64,000 nt of DNA from Pseudomonas sp. St316 (GCF_018325905.1 NZ_AP021901.1:1488001-1552000), one strand, 5' to 3'. Shown: positions 35,415 to 45,918, counted from the stretch's first letter. Notes: generated by a model not told the origin, from the sequence alone. Numbers and translations: made by a program.

Positions 35415-35765
35415 ATGTCGATATCCGACGTCGACTGGAAACATTACAACAAGCTCCGCGATCTGGCGCTGGAGCGCTTCTGCCAAGGCGTTCTTGCTGA
35501 TGCTCAGACAATCGCTCAGAACGACGCAGTGTCAGCTCACGCGAGATATCGTGTGCTTTATGGCCTCATGCGAGAGCGGGACAAGAGCCTGGCGATGGCA
35601 TTCAACGTATCTCGACGTCGAGACATCTCGTTGTCCCTGAGATTGCTGATTGCATACGACCTGCTGAGCGATCAGGAACTGATGGTTCTGAGCGAGGAGT
35701 TACGTGAAAGGGTTTCTGACGCTGTTCGCCAACCTTTTGAGATCGAATGGCCTGAAGAGGAATAG
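35415..35765 (+). CDS. Hypothetical protein
   Basis: 116 aa. The ATG at 35415 follows GGAGGAG at ideal distance, so the GTG at 35400 is rejected. All-helical, charged, soluble (L-E-R-F-C-Q-G-V-L-A-D-A-Q-T-I-A), with a Glu-rich end. It sits 44 bases after the TauE gene and 30 bases before the next unknown gene. Base composition is lower in GC than the core genes here, consistent with accessory DNA. Not recognised. Confidence 0.65.
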   Translation: MSISDVDWKHYNKLRDLALERFCQGVLADAQTIAQNDAVSAHARYRVLYGLMRERDKSLAMAFNVSRRRDISLSLRLLIAYDLLSDQELMVLSEELRERVSDAVRQPFEIEWPEEE

Positions 35766-35795
35766 TATTTTCGAACATTTTTTCCGAGAACCTGA

Positions 35796-36491
35796 ATGTT
35801 GATCTTCAACTGCACCGAAGCCGCCAGCAACTTCTTCAGCCGCGTGAGCAAAGGTAAGAAAATTACTCCAGTGGAGAAACCACCATCATCTGTGATCGAG
35901 AATGATGAGGTGGTTGAGTTGGTCGAGCAGTGGCTGGTGCATGCCACCACTGTGCAACGTAAACATGTGCTGTTCGTCATTCATGTGCAGACCCGTTACT
36001 GCATGATTTTCGCCGATGCTAAAAAAGCAGACGTCGAAGGTTTTGTTCAACGGTTTTCCGAGCGATGGATCGACGGCCTGATGCGCCACGCGGGGCAGCA
36101 CGACCTTCTTCGCTGGGTCGATGGCGAGTCGATGATGGCGCGGTTCCAGGAAAGTTGTCGTGAGTACATCTTTTACAAACGCGGCCATCGCGGTGCGCAA
36201 AAGCACCTCAACGAGATTTCCTGGATTTTTGAGGGCTGTGCCGCCGAATGGGGCACGTTACCCTCAGATGAATTCTCCGCGGGTCGCTTCGATGGCAATA
36301 TGAACCAAACCCCGAGGAGCAGTAAGGGGCGCAAGGACTATTACTACGCGGATGAAGAAATGATCGTCCACTGGTTGCGGCGTTATAGCGACTTGGACGA
36401 GCCCGCCGTCCAGGCAGCACGTGAACGACGCATGGAAGTGAAACGGGAAATATGGGCGTTCGAACGGCAACTTGCCCAAGAGGCGCAATAA
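35796..36491 (+). CDS. DUF6933-like hypothetical protein
   Basis: 231 aa. It starts M-L-I-F-N-C-T-E-A-A-S-N-F-F, and K-H-V-L-F-V-I-H-V-Q-T-R-Y-C-M-I-F resembles the short 'DUF6933' family, in which a small beta-strand domain is followed by helices. The C-terminal part (W-L-R-R-Y-S-D-L-D-E-P) is Arg/Glu-rich. Soluble, no signal. Probably in a unit with the 116-aa gene. Function unknown; the family call is tentative. Confidence 0.55.
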   Translation: MLIFNCTEAASNFFSRVSKGKKITPVEKPPSSVIENDEVVELVEQWLVHATTVQRKHVLFVIHVQTRYCMIFADAKKADVEGFVQRFSERWIDGLMRHAGQHDLLRWVDGESMMARFQESCREYIFYKRGHRGAQKHLNEISWIFEGCAAEWGTLPSDEFSAGRFDGNMNQTPRSSKGRKDYYYADEEMIVHWLRRYSDLDEPAVQAARERRMEVKREIWAFERQLAQEAQ

Positions 36492-36520
36492 AGAATGCGT
36501 AGCGCTAGCCTAAGGCGAAG

Positions 36521-37513
36521 TTACTTATCGGCCAACCCCGGCGCCTCCCGAATAATGAAGTGATCCAGGCTCTCGATATTCGCACTGAACACCCCGAACG
36601 TCTGCTCGGGGTTTTTCTTGCTCGGCACTTGCCTGAACTCCGGCGTGACGCCATAGAAGAAGCAATACAACGGCGCGTCACTGTCGATGGCGTGCTTGAT
36701 CTCTTCCAGGAATGCCTTGCGCTTGCGGTAGTGATCGATCAGTTTCTTGCTCAGGTAGACGTTGACCGAATAAGGTCTCTTCTTCGCCTCGCCCGGTTGC
36801 TTGACCCAGACCTTTTGTTCGAAGTCGACGCGAAAACTGGCGCTGTGATAATCCTCGATCTTCTTGATCTTGCCCCAGTAGATCAGCCCCTTGTTATCCA
36901 GCAGGAACTCGATTTTCTTGAAAAAAGAACTGTAGGGCGCCGTGTGCTCGCCGATCTTCAGCGGCATGCGCTTGAGCAGTTCCTTGTCTGCGAAGTTCGA
37001 CACGAAACATTCCACTGGATGGGCAAAGACGCTGGTCTTGTCGGGCGTTGAATCCCGTGAGGCACGTGCATCGTCCCCGCTGGAAGAGGCATTAGCCGGC
37101 GCGGGTCGAAGGGTTTCGACTTCCTCTGGCAGATCGGACGGTTTGCGCGTGTACTGACGCCGAGTCAGCAGCAGTTCCGACGGAAAGTGCTCTTCACGGT
37201 CGTCATCCGTGCCGGCCTCATCGCCCCCCATGCCCACCCCAGGCGCCTTCGGGCTGACATAAGGACAGCCCTCGATGTGCCGCGTGCTCGGTTGGTTCTT
37301 GAAATGCGGTGTGCGGATGTAATTGACGTTCTTGGCATTCAACGTCGTCAGCCCATTGTTCTCGTCAAACGCCACGCGACAGGCATCGTTGGGGCACTGA
37401 AAGCGCTCCTTGGCCGAGTCGAAATCCATGGTCTCGTCGAAATTGAGATCCCGAACGTCATAGATCGAAAGCTTGGCGTCGAGGCTGAGACAGTAGGCGG
37501 TGTCGAATTTCAT
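36521..37513 (-). CDS. Unrecognised 330-aa protein with possible zinc-binding N-terminus
   Basis: No clear family. Residues about 1-85 contain F-Q-C-P-N-D-A-C-R-V-A-F and later H-I-E-G-C, a spacing that could bind zinc, as in CoiA-like N-terminal regions. A low-complexity acidic/Ser linker (about 90-160) follows, then a mixed, Lys-rich C-terminal domain (170-330) with L-L-D-N-K-G-L-I-Y-W-G-K-I-K-K-I. No signal peptide. It lies alone between convergent genes and a REP area, inside the 15-bp inverted repeats. Nucleic-acid binding is possible but inferred. Confidence 0.6.
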   Translation of the reverse strand: MKFDTAYCLSLDAKLSIYDVRDLNFDETMDFDSAKERFQCPNDACRVAFDENNGLTTLNAKNVNYIRTPHFKNQPSTRHIEGCPYVSPKAPGVGMGGDEAGTDDDREEHFPSELLLTRRQYTRKPSDLPEEVETLRPAPANASSSGDDARASRDSTPDKTSVFAHPVECFVSNFADKELLKRMPLKIGEHTAPYSSFFKKIEFLLDNKGLIYWGKIKKIEDYHSASFRVDFEQKVWVKQPGEAKKRPYSVNVYLSKKLIDHYRKRKAFLEEIKHAIDSDAPLYCFFYGVTPEFRQVPSKKNPEQTFGVFSANIESLDHFIIREAPGLADK

Positions 37514-37599
37514 CGGGGCTCGGATCCGTGAGAGGACGTGTATTAATACCGAAGGGCAGGGCGGGTTGCACTCAAAGTTTCAACACGCCACAACCCCCC

Positions 37600-37699
37600 T
37601 GTGGGAGCGAGCTTGCTCGCGATTCCCAAAACCAACTCGGCCACCCGTTGTGCCCTGACCTCAACCCGTGGCGAGGGAGCTTGCTCCCGCTGGGCTGCG
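37600..37699. repeat. Two different REP elements
   Basis: A single TGTGGGAGCGAGCTTGCTCG element (37600-37625) and, about 43 bases on, one of a second family, GTGGCGAGGGAGCTTGCTCCC (37668-37699). They fill most of the 336-base gap 37514-37849, whose right end carries the toxin-antitoxin promoter and operator. Confidence 0.8.
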
Positions 37700-37817
37700 A
37701 TATAGGTAGTCCGTTCCAAGACCAATGCTGAGCGACATCCCATAATGATTGCGGCTTGAGGTGCCATTTTTGACAAGCGGTCAGCCCGATATCTTGCTTA
37801 TCCAAAATCCTCGCCTT

Positions 37818-37836
37818 AGGCTAGCTTAGCTAACCT
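37818..37836 (+). promoter_or_regulatory. Putative autoregulatory operator of the toxin-antitoxin pair
   Basis: AGGCTAGC, 3 bases, GCTAACCT: an 8-bp inverted repeat with one mismatch, 14 bases upstream of the antitoxin ATG. Fits control by the antitoxin or toxin-antitoxin complex. Confidence 0.5.
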
Positions 37837-37849
37837 GTGGAGGTGACAC

Positions 37850-38095
37850 ATGAGTGAACTGGTGCAAGTAAATATGCACGAAGCAAAGTCCCAACTTTCC
37901 CAGCTCGCTGAGCGTGCATGGCATGGGGATAAGGTGGTGATCGCCAAGGCCGGTAAGCCTTATCTGGACCTGCTGCCTCATATCGATACACCTAGGGCTC
38001 GCAAGCCTGGGCGGTTAAAGGGCAAGATCCGGATGTCTGCGGATTTTGACAAGACGCCCGGTGACATCATCGATGGATTTGAGGGCAGTTTATGA
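37850..38095 (+). CDS. Type II antitoxin, Phd/YefM family
   Basis: 81 aa. ATG at 37850 with GGAGGTG upstream. N-terminal DNA-binding Phd fold: V-N-M-H-E-A-K-S-Q-L-S-Q-L-A-E-R-A, then V-V-I-A-K-A-G-K-P; the C-terminal part (about 50-81) should wrap the toxin. Its TGA overlaps the toxin ATG (ATGA), so the pair is translationally coupled. It neutralises the PIN toxin and represses its own operon. Confidence 0.88.
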   Translation: MSELVQVNMHEAKSQLSQLAERAWHGDKVVIAKAGKPYLDLLPHIDTPRARKPGRLKGKIRMSADFDKTPGDIIDGFEGSL

Positions 38096-38478
38096 GGCGT
38101 CTGTTGTTAGATACCCATGCGTTTCTTTGGTGGCTGTCCGATGATCCTGCTCTGGGCGCAGAGGTTCGGCAGATGATCGGGGAACCACGTAATCAGGTCC
38201 TGGTGAGTGCCGCTTCGATCTGGGAGATATCGATCAAACAGGCTAAAGGGATGCTTGAAGCTCCAGAGGATCTTGAGGCACTAGTCGAGGATGAGGGTTT
38301 TACCAAACTGCCGATTTCATTGTTCCATGGACAGCAGGCGGGCAAGTTACCGGAAATTCATCGTGATCCATTTGATCGGATGTTGATTGCCCAGGCTCAG
38401 GCGGAGGGACTGGAGTTAGTCACAGCGGACGGGGTTATTCCGCAGTACGGGGTGCGGGTGGTTTCGGCACGGTTGTGA
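38092..38478 (+). CDS. Type II toxin, PIN-domain ribonuclease (VapC-like)
   Basis: 128 aa PIN domain. Acidic active-site residues: Asp in L-L-L-D-T-H-A-F-L-W-W near residue 6, Glu in S-I-W-E-I-S-I-K at about 44, and Asp in H-R-D-P-F-D-R-M-L-I-A-Q-A near 95-98; the last Asp of the D-G-V-I-P-Q-Y segment is also present. Intact, so probably an active RNase. Coupled with the Phd antitoxin. Confidence 0.9.
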   Translation: MRRLLLDTHAFLWWLSDDPALGAEVRQMIGEPRNQVLVSAASIWEISIKQAKGMLEAPEDLEALVEDEGFTKLPISLFHGQQAGKLPEIHRDPFDRMLIAQAQAEGLELVTADGVIPQYGVRVVSARL

Positions 38479-38567
38479 GGCCAAGGCGTGATGCAGGTGT
38501 TCAGAACCGGCGATTTTTTTTAAAACAAGGCAGCAATCGAGCCCTGCACCAACCTATGACCTGCACC

Positions 38568-38610
38568 GTGGCGAGGGAGCTTGCTCCCGCTGGGCTGCGC
38601 AGCAGCCCCA
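38568..38610. repeat. REP element, second family
   Basis: GTGGCGAGGGAGCTTGCTCCC followed by GCTGGGCTGCGCAGCAGCCC, the same family as at 37668 and 45287. It lies between the PIN toxin and the LysR gene. Confidence 0.8.
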
Positions 38611-38710
38611 ATTCCATATCACCAAAAAACCTCCGCTCGTAACGTGGCCTCTAGATATTTCGAGTAGAAATAGATGGGGATCGATTTTCCATTTGGGGTA
38701 TGTCATCAAC

Positions 38711-39592
38711 ATGGATTGGGATGATTTGAAGGTTTTTATCTTCGTCGCTAAATCGAACAACGTGACCGAGGCCGGAATTTCGCTCAAGGTTTCGGCCTCG
38801 ACGGTGTCGCGCAAGATCGCGGCGCTTGAGGCATCGCTCGGTACGGTATTGTTTTCGAAGAAGACTAACGGCTACTTTCTGACTGAAGCGGGAAGAGCGT
38901 TGCTGCCATTGGCACTGGAAACGCAGGAGCGTTTCAAACTGATCGAGCGGCAGATGTCGCAACCGGCTGATCGGCTGGCGGGACAGGTGCGCATCGATTG
39001 TCCGGAACTGATGGGCACGCACTTGATCATTGCGCAACTCGCGGCATTTCATGATCAGCACCCCGAGATCAGCTTCGACTTCATTAATTCGGCGGTGTCA
39101 TCGAAGCTCACGCAGAGCCACAGCGACATCATTATCCGCTTGCGCAGACCGGAGAACGGTAACTTCACCATGCGCCGGGTCGGGACACTGATGCAGGGGC
39201 TTTTCTGCTCCCAGGCTTATGCCGATGCCAACGGTCTGCCGGCCGAGCCCGCCGACCTCAAGCACCACAGCCTGATCGGCTGGACCGAAGAAATGTCGTA
39301 TATGCCGCTCGCCCAATGGTTGAGCGAAATGACCGGAGACCAGAAGCTGTGGATGCGCGTTTCAAACCTGAATGCGCAACTCAAGGCAGTCGAGGCCGAT
39401 CTGGGGATTGCCGCGCTACCTGCCTATGTCGGATATCAGTCCGGTCTGTGCCAGGTGTTGGCCAATCGCCCTGCTCACCGTTCGGAAATCTGGTTGCTGC
39501 GCAATCAGGCGACTCAGGGCGTGAGCCGCGTTGATCGAGTGGTGGAGTATCTGACGGAGCTGTTTCACGGCAACGCGGCCGGCATGCACTGA
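38711..39592 (+). CDS. LysR-family transcriptional regulator
   Basis: 293 aa, ATG at 38711 (M-D-W-D-D-L-K-V-F). HTH: V-T-E-A-G-I-S-L-K-V-S-A-S-T-V-S-R-K-I, then L-E-A-S-L-G-T-V-L-F. Effector-binding domain from about 90. Convergent with a LysE-type exporter gene 64 bases away; LysR regulators of exporters are often divergent, so control of that gene is only possible. Target unknown. Confidence 0.9.
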   Translation: MDWDDLKVFIFVAKSNNVTEAGISLKVSASTVSRKIAALEASLGTVLFSKKTNGYFLTEAGRALLPLALETQERFKLIERQMSQPADRLAGQVRIDCPELMGTHLIIAQLAAFHDQHPEISFDFINSAVSSKLTQSHSDIIIRLRRPENGNFTMRRVGTLMQGLFCSQAYADANGLPAEPADLKHHSLIGWTEEMSYMPLAQWLSEMTGDQKLWMRVSNLNAQLKAVEADLGIAALPAYVGYQSGLCQVLANRPAHRSEIWLLRNQATQGVSRVDRVVEYLTELFHGNAAGMH

Positions 39593-39656
39593 CGACTGTC
39601 TTTGAAATTCACGTCGGCGGCTTCGACGGCAGTACGCAGCGGGCATAGGAGCCTCC

Positions 39657-40277
39657 TTAAAGCGGGCCGATGCGCAGGAAAATCCATACAGCAACCGCCA
39701 TCAGCATCAGGCCGAACGCAGCGTTCTGGAACATCAGCAACTTGGGGCGGGACTGGATCAGTTTCTGCACGGTCGACCCCATCGACACCCAGACGACATG
39801 CGAGAAGAAGTTCAGCGAAATCAGCGCCGCACTGAGGATCAACACAACAATGCTGCTGCTCTCGCCGGAAGGCATGAACGTGGAAAACATCACCAGCAAC
39901 ATCACGATCCCTTGCACGTTGCCCAGCTGTACAACAATGCCGTCCCGAAATTGCAGGTGCATGGCCTTGTCGGTGGGCGCCTTCAGTGGACGACGCAGCA
40001 TGCGCACACCCAGCCATAAGATGTAGAAACTGCCCACCACTTGCAGTGCCCATACCAGCGTCGGATTGTTCATCAGCGTGTGATAAAGGCCTAAGCCGAC
40101 CAGCACGGCGATCAGGAAGTAAGTAATGTCGAGCCCGACGATAAACCGCACCGAACGACGTACACCGCTTTGCGCACCCGACGTCGCCACCATCAAGTTG
40201 CCAGGGCCTGCGCTCAGGGTCAGCGGAACCATGGTCGATAGCCAAAGCAACCAGTTGATGCTGAAAATTTCTTGCAT
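39657..40277 (-). CDS. LysE/RhtB-family amino acid exporter
   Basis: 206 aa, six membrane helices. ATG at 40277 with AAGGAA upstream. Signature P-L-T-L-S-A-G-P-G-N-L-M-V-A-T-S at about 17-32, then G-V-R-R-S-V-R-F-I-V-G. The family exports homoserine, threonine, lysine or other amino acids; substrate not determinable. Monocistronic. The 283-base gap 40278-40560 behind it holds its promoter and the nrdB terminator. Confidence 0.9.
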   Translation of the reverse strand: MQEIFSINWLLWLSTMVPLTLSAGPGNLMVATSGAQSGVRRSVRFIVGLDITYFLIAVLVGLGLYHTLMNNPTLVWALQVVGSFYILWLGVRMLRRPLKAPTDKAMHLQFRDGIVVQLGNVQGIVMLLVMFSTFMPSGESSSIVVLILSAALISLNFFSHVVWVSMGSTVQKLIQSRPKLLMFQNAAFGLMLMAVAVWIFLRIGPL

Positions 40278-40499
40278 GTTGTCTTCCTTAATCACAACGC
40301 GGACTTAACTCCGGCAAGTCTAATTCGCAGTTGCTTCTAAGGTTATAGCGAAGAGCGCAAGGCGGTTTCCCATAAATGGGGGAAGCGTGGGCGCAGGAGG
40401 GTGGTTTCCGTCACCTTCGGGTGAATCGACGTTTCGGGAAGACCAGGGGGAGAAGGCAATCGTCCTGGAGTTAAACGCGGTCTTGTTTCCGTAGAATAC

Positions 40500-40526
40500 A
40501 AAAAACCCCGTTTTCACGGGGTTTTT
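40500..40526. terminator. Terminator after nrdB
   Basis: 10-bp stem AAAAACCCCG/CGGGGTTTTT with a 6-base loop. Symmetric A and T runs make it bidirectional. It ends transcription of nrdB (minus). Confidence 0.88.
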
Positions 40527-40560
40527 AGTTACACGAGCAGCCTAGGATTTTTCTTTCGAA

Positions 40561-41808
40561 TCAATCCCAGCTCAAAGCCCCACCCGTCTGATACTCAATC
40601 ACGCGTGTCTCAAAGAAGTTCTTCTCTTTCTTCAAGTCCATGATCTCGCTCATCCAAGGGAACGGGTTAGTCGTGCCTGGGTACTCTTCCTTCAAGCCAA
40701 TCTGCGACAGGCGACGGTTAGCGATGAACTTCAGATAGTCTTCCATCATCGCTGCGTTCATGCCCAGCACGCCGCGAGGCATGGTGTCGCGAGCGTATTC
40801 GATCTCCAGCTGGGTCCCTTGCAGGATCATCTGGGTCGCTTCTTCCTTCATCTCGGCATCCCACAAGTGTGGGTTTTCGATTTTGATCTGGTTGATCACG
40901 TCGATGCCGAAGTTCAGGTGCATGGATTCGTCGCGCAGGATGTATTGGAACTGCTCGGCGACGCCGGTCATTTTGTTGCGACGGCCCATGGAGAGGATCT
41001 GGGTGAAGCCGCAGTAGAAGAAGATGCCTTCCAGGACGCAGTAGTAGGCGATCAGGTTGCGCAGCAACTCTTTGTCGGTGTCCGGGGTGCCGGTTTCGAA
41101 CTTCGGATCGGAAATCGAGCGGGTGTATTTCAGGCCCCAGGCGGCTTTTTTCGCGACCGATGGGATCTCGTGGTACATGTTGAAGATTTCGCCTTCATCC
41201 ATGGCCAACGATTCGATGCAGTACTGGTAGGCGTGGGTGTGGATCGCCTCTTCGAAGGCCTGGCGCAGGATGTACTGGCGGCATTCCGGGTTGGTGATCA
41301 GGCGGTACACGGCCAGGACCAGGTTGTTGGCAACCAGGGAGTCGGCGGTGGAGAAGAAGCCCAGGTTGCGCATTACGATGCGGCGCTCGTCGTCGGTCAG
41401 GCCTTCCGGGTCTTTCCAGAGGGCGATGTCGGCGGTCATGTTGACTTCTTGCGGCATCCAGTGGTTTGCGCAGCCGTCCAGGTACTTCTGCCAGGCCCAG
41501 TCGTATTTGAACGGCACGAGCTGGTTGAGGTCGGCGCGGCAGTTGATCATGCGCTTTTCATCGACGGCGACACGTGCGGAGGCGCCTTCGAGTTCGGCGA
41601 GGCCTTCGGCGACGTCGAGTTTGTCGAGGGCGGCCTTGGCGCGAATGATCGCGGCCGAGTCGCTGGCCGTCACGGCCCGGGCTTCGAGGGCGGCGGCACC
41701 GCCGGCGCTGTCGAGGCGGTCCATGTTGGCTTCAGAAGCGTGGCCGGCGTTGGCGCCTTTTACAGCAACTTCGCCGTCTTCTTTGTCGAATTCGTCCCAG
41801 CTCAGCAT
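40561..41808 (-). CDS. nrdB: Class Ia ribonucleotide reductase beta subunit NrdB
   Basis: 415 aa, the usual Pseudomonas NrdB length. Houses the di-iron/tyrosyl radical cofactor that starts reduction of ribonucleotides to deoxyribonucleotides with NrdA. Ligand regions are visible: [22 protein letters not shown] and R-D-E-S-M-H-L-N-F. The pseudomonad N-terminal extension (about 1-90) is present. ATG at 41808 (M-L-S-W-D-E-F-D). nrdA is not adjacent in this window, unlike nrdA-nrdB in P. aeruginosa. Confidence 0.95.
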   Translation of the reverse strand: MLSWDEFDKEDGEVAVKGANAGHASEANMDRLDSAGGAAALEARAVTASDSAAIIRAKAALDKLDVAEGLAELEGASARVAVDEKRMINCRADLNQLVPFKYDWAWQKYLDGCANHWMPQEVNMTADIALWKDPEGLTDDERRIVMRNLGFFSTADSLVANNLVLAVYRLITNPECRQYILRQAFEEAIHTHAYQYCIESLAMDEGEIFNMYHEIPSVAKKAAWGLKYTRSISDPKFETGTPDTDKELLRNLIAYYCVLEGIFFYCGFTQILSMGRRNKMTGVAEQFQYILRDESMHLNFGIDVINQIKIENPHLWDAEMKEEATQMILQGTQLEIEYARDTMPRGVLGMNAAMMEDYLKFIANRRLSQIGLKEEYPGTTNPFPWMSEIMDLKKEKNFFETRVIEYQTGGALSWD

Positions 41809-42032
41809 GACGTGTCGTCTCCTGCGTGAGGGCCAGATGCCCGATGAGGGCCTACTGGCCGCGGTGGATCTTGAAAAATCGTTTGTTGCAGCAGCTGACG
41901 CAGGCAATAAACAGAAAAATGTACGGGTCATTCCGGAGCGGCTGTGAACGCGAGGAGATGATTGGCCCCCGCGTGGGCTCCAGGCTGGCGTGATCCCCTG
42001 TAAGGGAATATTGCAGGCCCGTTTGAGGCGGC

Positions 42033-42038
42033 ATTATA
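42033..42038 (-). promoter_or_regulatory. Possible -10 box upstream of nrdB
   Basis: Minus strand TATAAT about 225 bases before the nrdB ATG, in CCCTTATAATGCC. No good -35 is seen at 17 bases. The 42034-41809 stretch would be a long 5' leader. Confidence 0.35.
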
Positions 42039-42205
42039 AGGGCTTTTTTGCCTACGTGCTGCGGCGAAATGGCTCACAGAAGGGACAGCGAAGGGCATAC
42101 CCGCGTGGGAGCGAGTGTTTACAAGGCTTTGGCCGCTGAAGATTTTTTTTGCAGGGATCGGATGGCGGTTTTTTTTGATCAAAAAAACAGCGTTTTTTGC
42201 GGTTT

Positions 42206-42221
42206 TGCACTACATGTTGTG
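42206..42221. promoter_or_regulatory. NrdR-box-like palindrome
   Basis: GCACTACATGTTGTGT matches the 16-base NrdR box (ACACTATATATAGTGT type) at about 12 of 16 positions. It lies about 400 bases upstream of nrdB; the usual second box was not found. The region 41809-42297 otherwise shows A/T runs and a stray half REP at about 42105. Confidence 0.4.
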
Positions 42222-42297
42222 TTTGTGGAGGGTTTTAGGCGCTTAAAGACACAACCAGGCCCGATCGAAACCGGGCCGTGGAAAATGCCATTGATGA

Positions 42298-42513
42298 TCA
42301 ATCGGTCTGGGCGGAACCGACGCGATCGCTACCATCTGAGGCGACGGTGGTGGGGGCAGTGGTGTTGTCGTCGTCAGCAGCAATGGTGGCGGAATCCGCC
42401 ACGTCATACCGACTGATCGCGGCGGCGGAACCGGTGCGATCAAACCCGTCGGCGGCGAAGGTGTTGGCGGCCAGTACGGAGAGGGCCAATGCGAGGATCA
42501 GTTGGGTTTTCAT
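42298..42513 (-). CDS. Small exported protein with repeated G-(F/S)-D-R motif
   Basis: 71 aa. ATG at 42513 with GGAG upstream. Signal peptide (about 1-20, ending T-F-A-A). The mature part contains D-G-F-D-R-T-G-S-A and, at the end, D-G-S-D-R-V-G-S-A, an internal repeat, around an Asp/Thr/Ala-rich centre. Predicted periplasmic and disordered. Proteins with G-S-D-R repeats occur in other pseudomonads, without known function. Confidence 0.7.
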   Translation of the reverse strand: MKTQLILALALSVLAANTFAADGFDRTGSAAAISRYDVADSATIAADDDNTTAPTTVASDGSDRVGSAQTD

Positions 42514-42544
42514 GGTGGTTGCTCCGGATTCGTTTAAAGGTTGA

Positions 42545-42808
42545 TCAGCCGTTGGAGCAGCCGTTGCCCATGATGCTGTAGCGCAGGATGTGGCGCTGGC
42601 CCTTGGAATCGTCGTATTCCATCTTCGCCGGGACCACTTCGCAGACGTTCGGGATATCGCTCATGTAAATGACCTTGGCGATGTCCAGGTGGGTGGAGTA
42701 GGTGTACTCCTCAATGGCCGGTTTTTGCTGTGCAACATCGGTCGGGACCTCGTCTGCCATCGCGGTGGCGCAAAGGCTGCCGAGGACCAGAACCCATAAA
42801 GCTTTCAT
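42545..42808 (-). CDS. DUF2790 periplasmic protein
   Basis: 87 aa from the ATG at 42808 (M-K-A-L-W-V-L-V-L-G-S-L). Signal peptide (about 1-18, ending T-A-M-A), then a DUF2790 domain: Y-T-Y-S-T-H-L-D-I-A-K-V-I, P-N-V-C-E-V-V-P-A and a final G-N-G-C-S-N-G, whose two cysteines could form a disulfide. The family is almost confined to Pseudomonas, and some members respond to stress or metals; no defined function. The gap 42809-43238 holds the acs promoter region, a repeated GGTTGGATTAA (42884 and 42958) and a single REP. Confidence 0.85.
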   Translation of the reverse strand: MKALWVLVLGSLCATAMADEVPTDVAQQKPAIEEYTYSTHLDIAKVIYMSDIPNVCEVVPAKMEYDDSKGQRHILRYSIMGNGCSNG

Positions 42809-43070
42809 CTGTATTTCACCTTTCTTGAGGTCGAGTGGGGTCACGCAACCTTTTTGGGGTTGCGTGTGGAGCTTGGTTTTGGAGGTTGGATTAACGGCCT
42901 TCGTGGGGGCTGTGTTGCGTTAATCGTGTTTGCCGGTTGGCGAGGTGGATTTTAGGGGGTTGGATTAATCGCAAAAAGACCGGGTTTTGATAAACACTGT
43001 TGGTTGATCTGGTAATAATCGCCATGGGGTGGGATTGTCTGTTGCACCTATGTTGGATGTGCCGCCGTCA

Positions 43071-43095
43071 TCGCGAGCAAGCTCGGCTCCCACAG
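43071..43095. repeat. Single REP element
   Basis: One copy of the ATCGCGAGCAAGCTCG-type element, unpaired, upstream of acs. Confidence 0.7.
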
Positions 43096-43238
43096 GAAAA
43101 TGCCCGTAGACAAAGCCTTGCACGTTAGTACCGACATTTTGTAGGGACTTGTTACTACCATCGTCGAATGGTTCTATAGGCCCGCCCCGGGCTACAACGG
43201 GACCATACAAAAACAACTATGTCTCCGAGGTAAGAAAG

Positions 43239-45194
<1,956 letters not shown>

Positions 45195-45212
45195 CGCTAG
45201 CGTGCAGCACCC

Positions 45213-45250
45213 AAAGCCCCGCCCGGTATTTTCCGGGTGGGGCTTTTTTA
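45213..45250 (+). terminator. Terminator after acs
   Basis: 14-bp stem AAAGCCCCGCCCGG with its complement around a 6-base loop (one wobble pair), then T7. It starts 19 bases after the acs stop. Confidence 0.92.
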
Positions 45251-45286
45251 TGGGCGCGCTGGGAGGGCTTGAAGTGTGGTGCCTTT

Positions 45287-45418
45287 GTGGCGAGGGAGCT
45301 TGCTCCCGCTCGGCTGCGTAGCAGTCGTAAACCGGTCAATGCGGTATGCCTGAACAAACGCGGTGCCTGGCTTTTGGGGCTGCTTCGCAGCCCAGCGGGA
45401 GCAAGCTCCCTCGCCACA
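45287..45418. repeat. REP pair, second family
   Basis: Two facing copies of GTGGCGAGGGAGCTTGCTCCC, each with the extra G-C-T-G-C-G stem, about 70 bases apart, between acs and aotJ. The rest of the 724-base gap holds the acs terminator and the aotJ regulatory region. Confidence 0.85.
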
Positions 45419-45735
45419 GGGTTCTGTGTTAGCCGACATGGTCTGCGAATAAATATCGATCTTCGTCGTCAGACGCTTCCGAACGTTACCCGTGTTTCGA
45501 AATGTGTAACCAAAGGCGCCACAACGGGGCGATGTGAAACGTGAAACCCCGTAATAGGGCGGCTTCAGGTGTCTCTGAAAATAAGCCGACACGCTGTGCT
45601 TGCCGGATTAGAAGGGTTTGCGAATAATGGGCCCGCTATTTGCAGCATAGATCGGTTTCCCTTCTTTTGCTCTTGCATGAATTTGCGGGGCTGTCAATGT
45701 GCCTGAACAGCTTTCTCGGTGCTTCTGTAATTTGT

Positions 45736-45786
45736 TGTCGCATTGAAGAAATATCGGCTTCGGGCCTGTCGTTAGAATGCCGATCA
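45736..45786 (+). promoter_or_regulatory. ArgR operator upstream of aotJ
   Basis: TGTCGC, 8 bases, AA at 45736-45751 is a full match to the Pseudomonas ArgR half-site; a second TGTCG at 45767 is weaker. They lie 130-180 bases before the aotJ ATG. Arginine-induced expression of the aot operon through ArgR is known in P. aeruginosa. Confidence 0.6.
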
Positions 45787-45918
45787 CTCGCTCGTCGTGG
45801 CTCGTGTTGAATAAACCGTGAGCTTCCTAGGACGCAGCACCAAAGTTCGTTTCACCCATTCGCATATTGGGCTGTTGCTCACTCTGCCGTTTTTGCCCTT
45901 TACCGATGGAGTTCCAAG

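Larger units (their letters stand above)
36503..37826. repeat. 15-bp inverted repeats flanking a 1.3-kb segment
   Basis: GCTAGCCTAAGGCGA (36504-36518) and its exact reverse complement TCGCCTTAGGCTAGC (37811-37825) bound the segment with the 330-aa unknown gene. No transposase is inside. The right copy overlaps the putative antitoxin operator, the left one sits between two convergent stops. May mark an inserted unit or be repeated protein-binding sites. Confidence 0.5.

Noticed and set aside
40320..40517. 65-aa minus-strand frame between lysE and nrdB
   Set aside because: Overlaps the nrdB terminator; no good ribosome binding site and no recognisable pattern.
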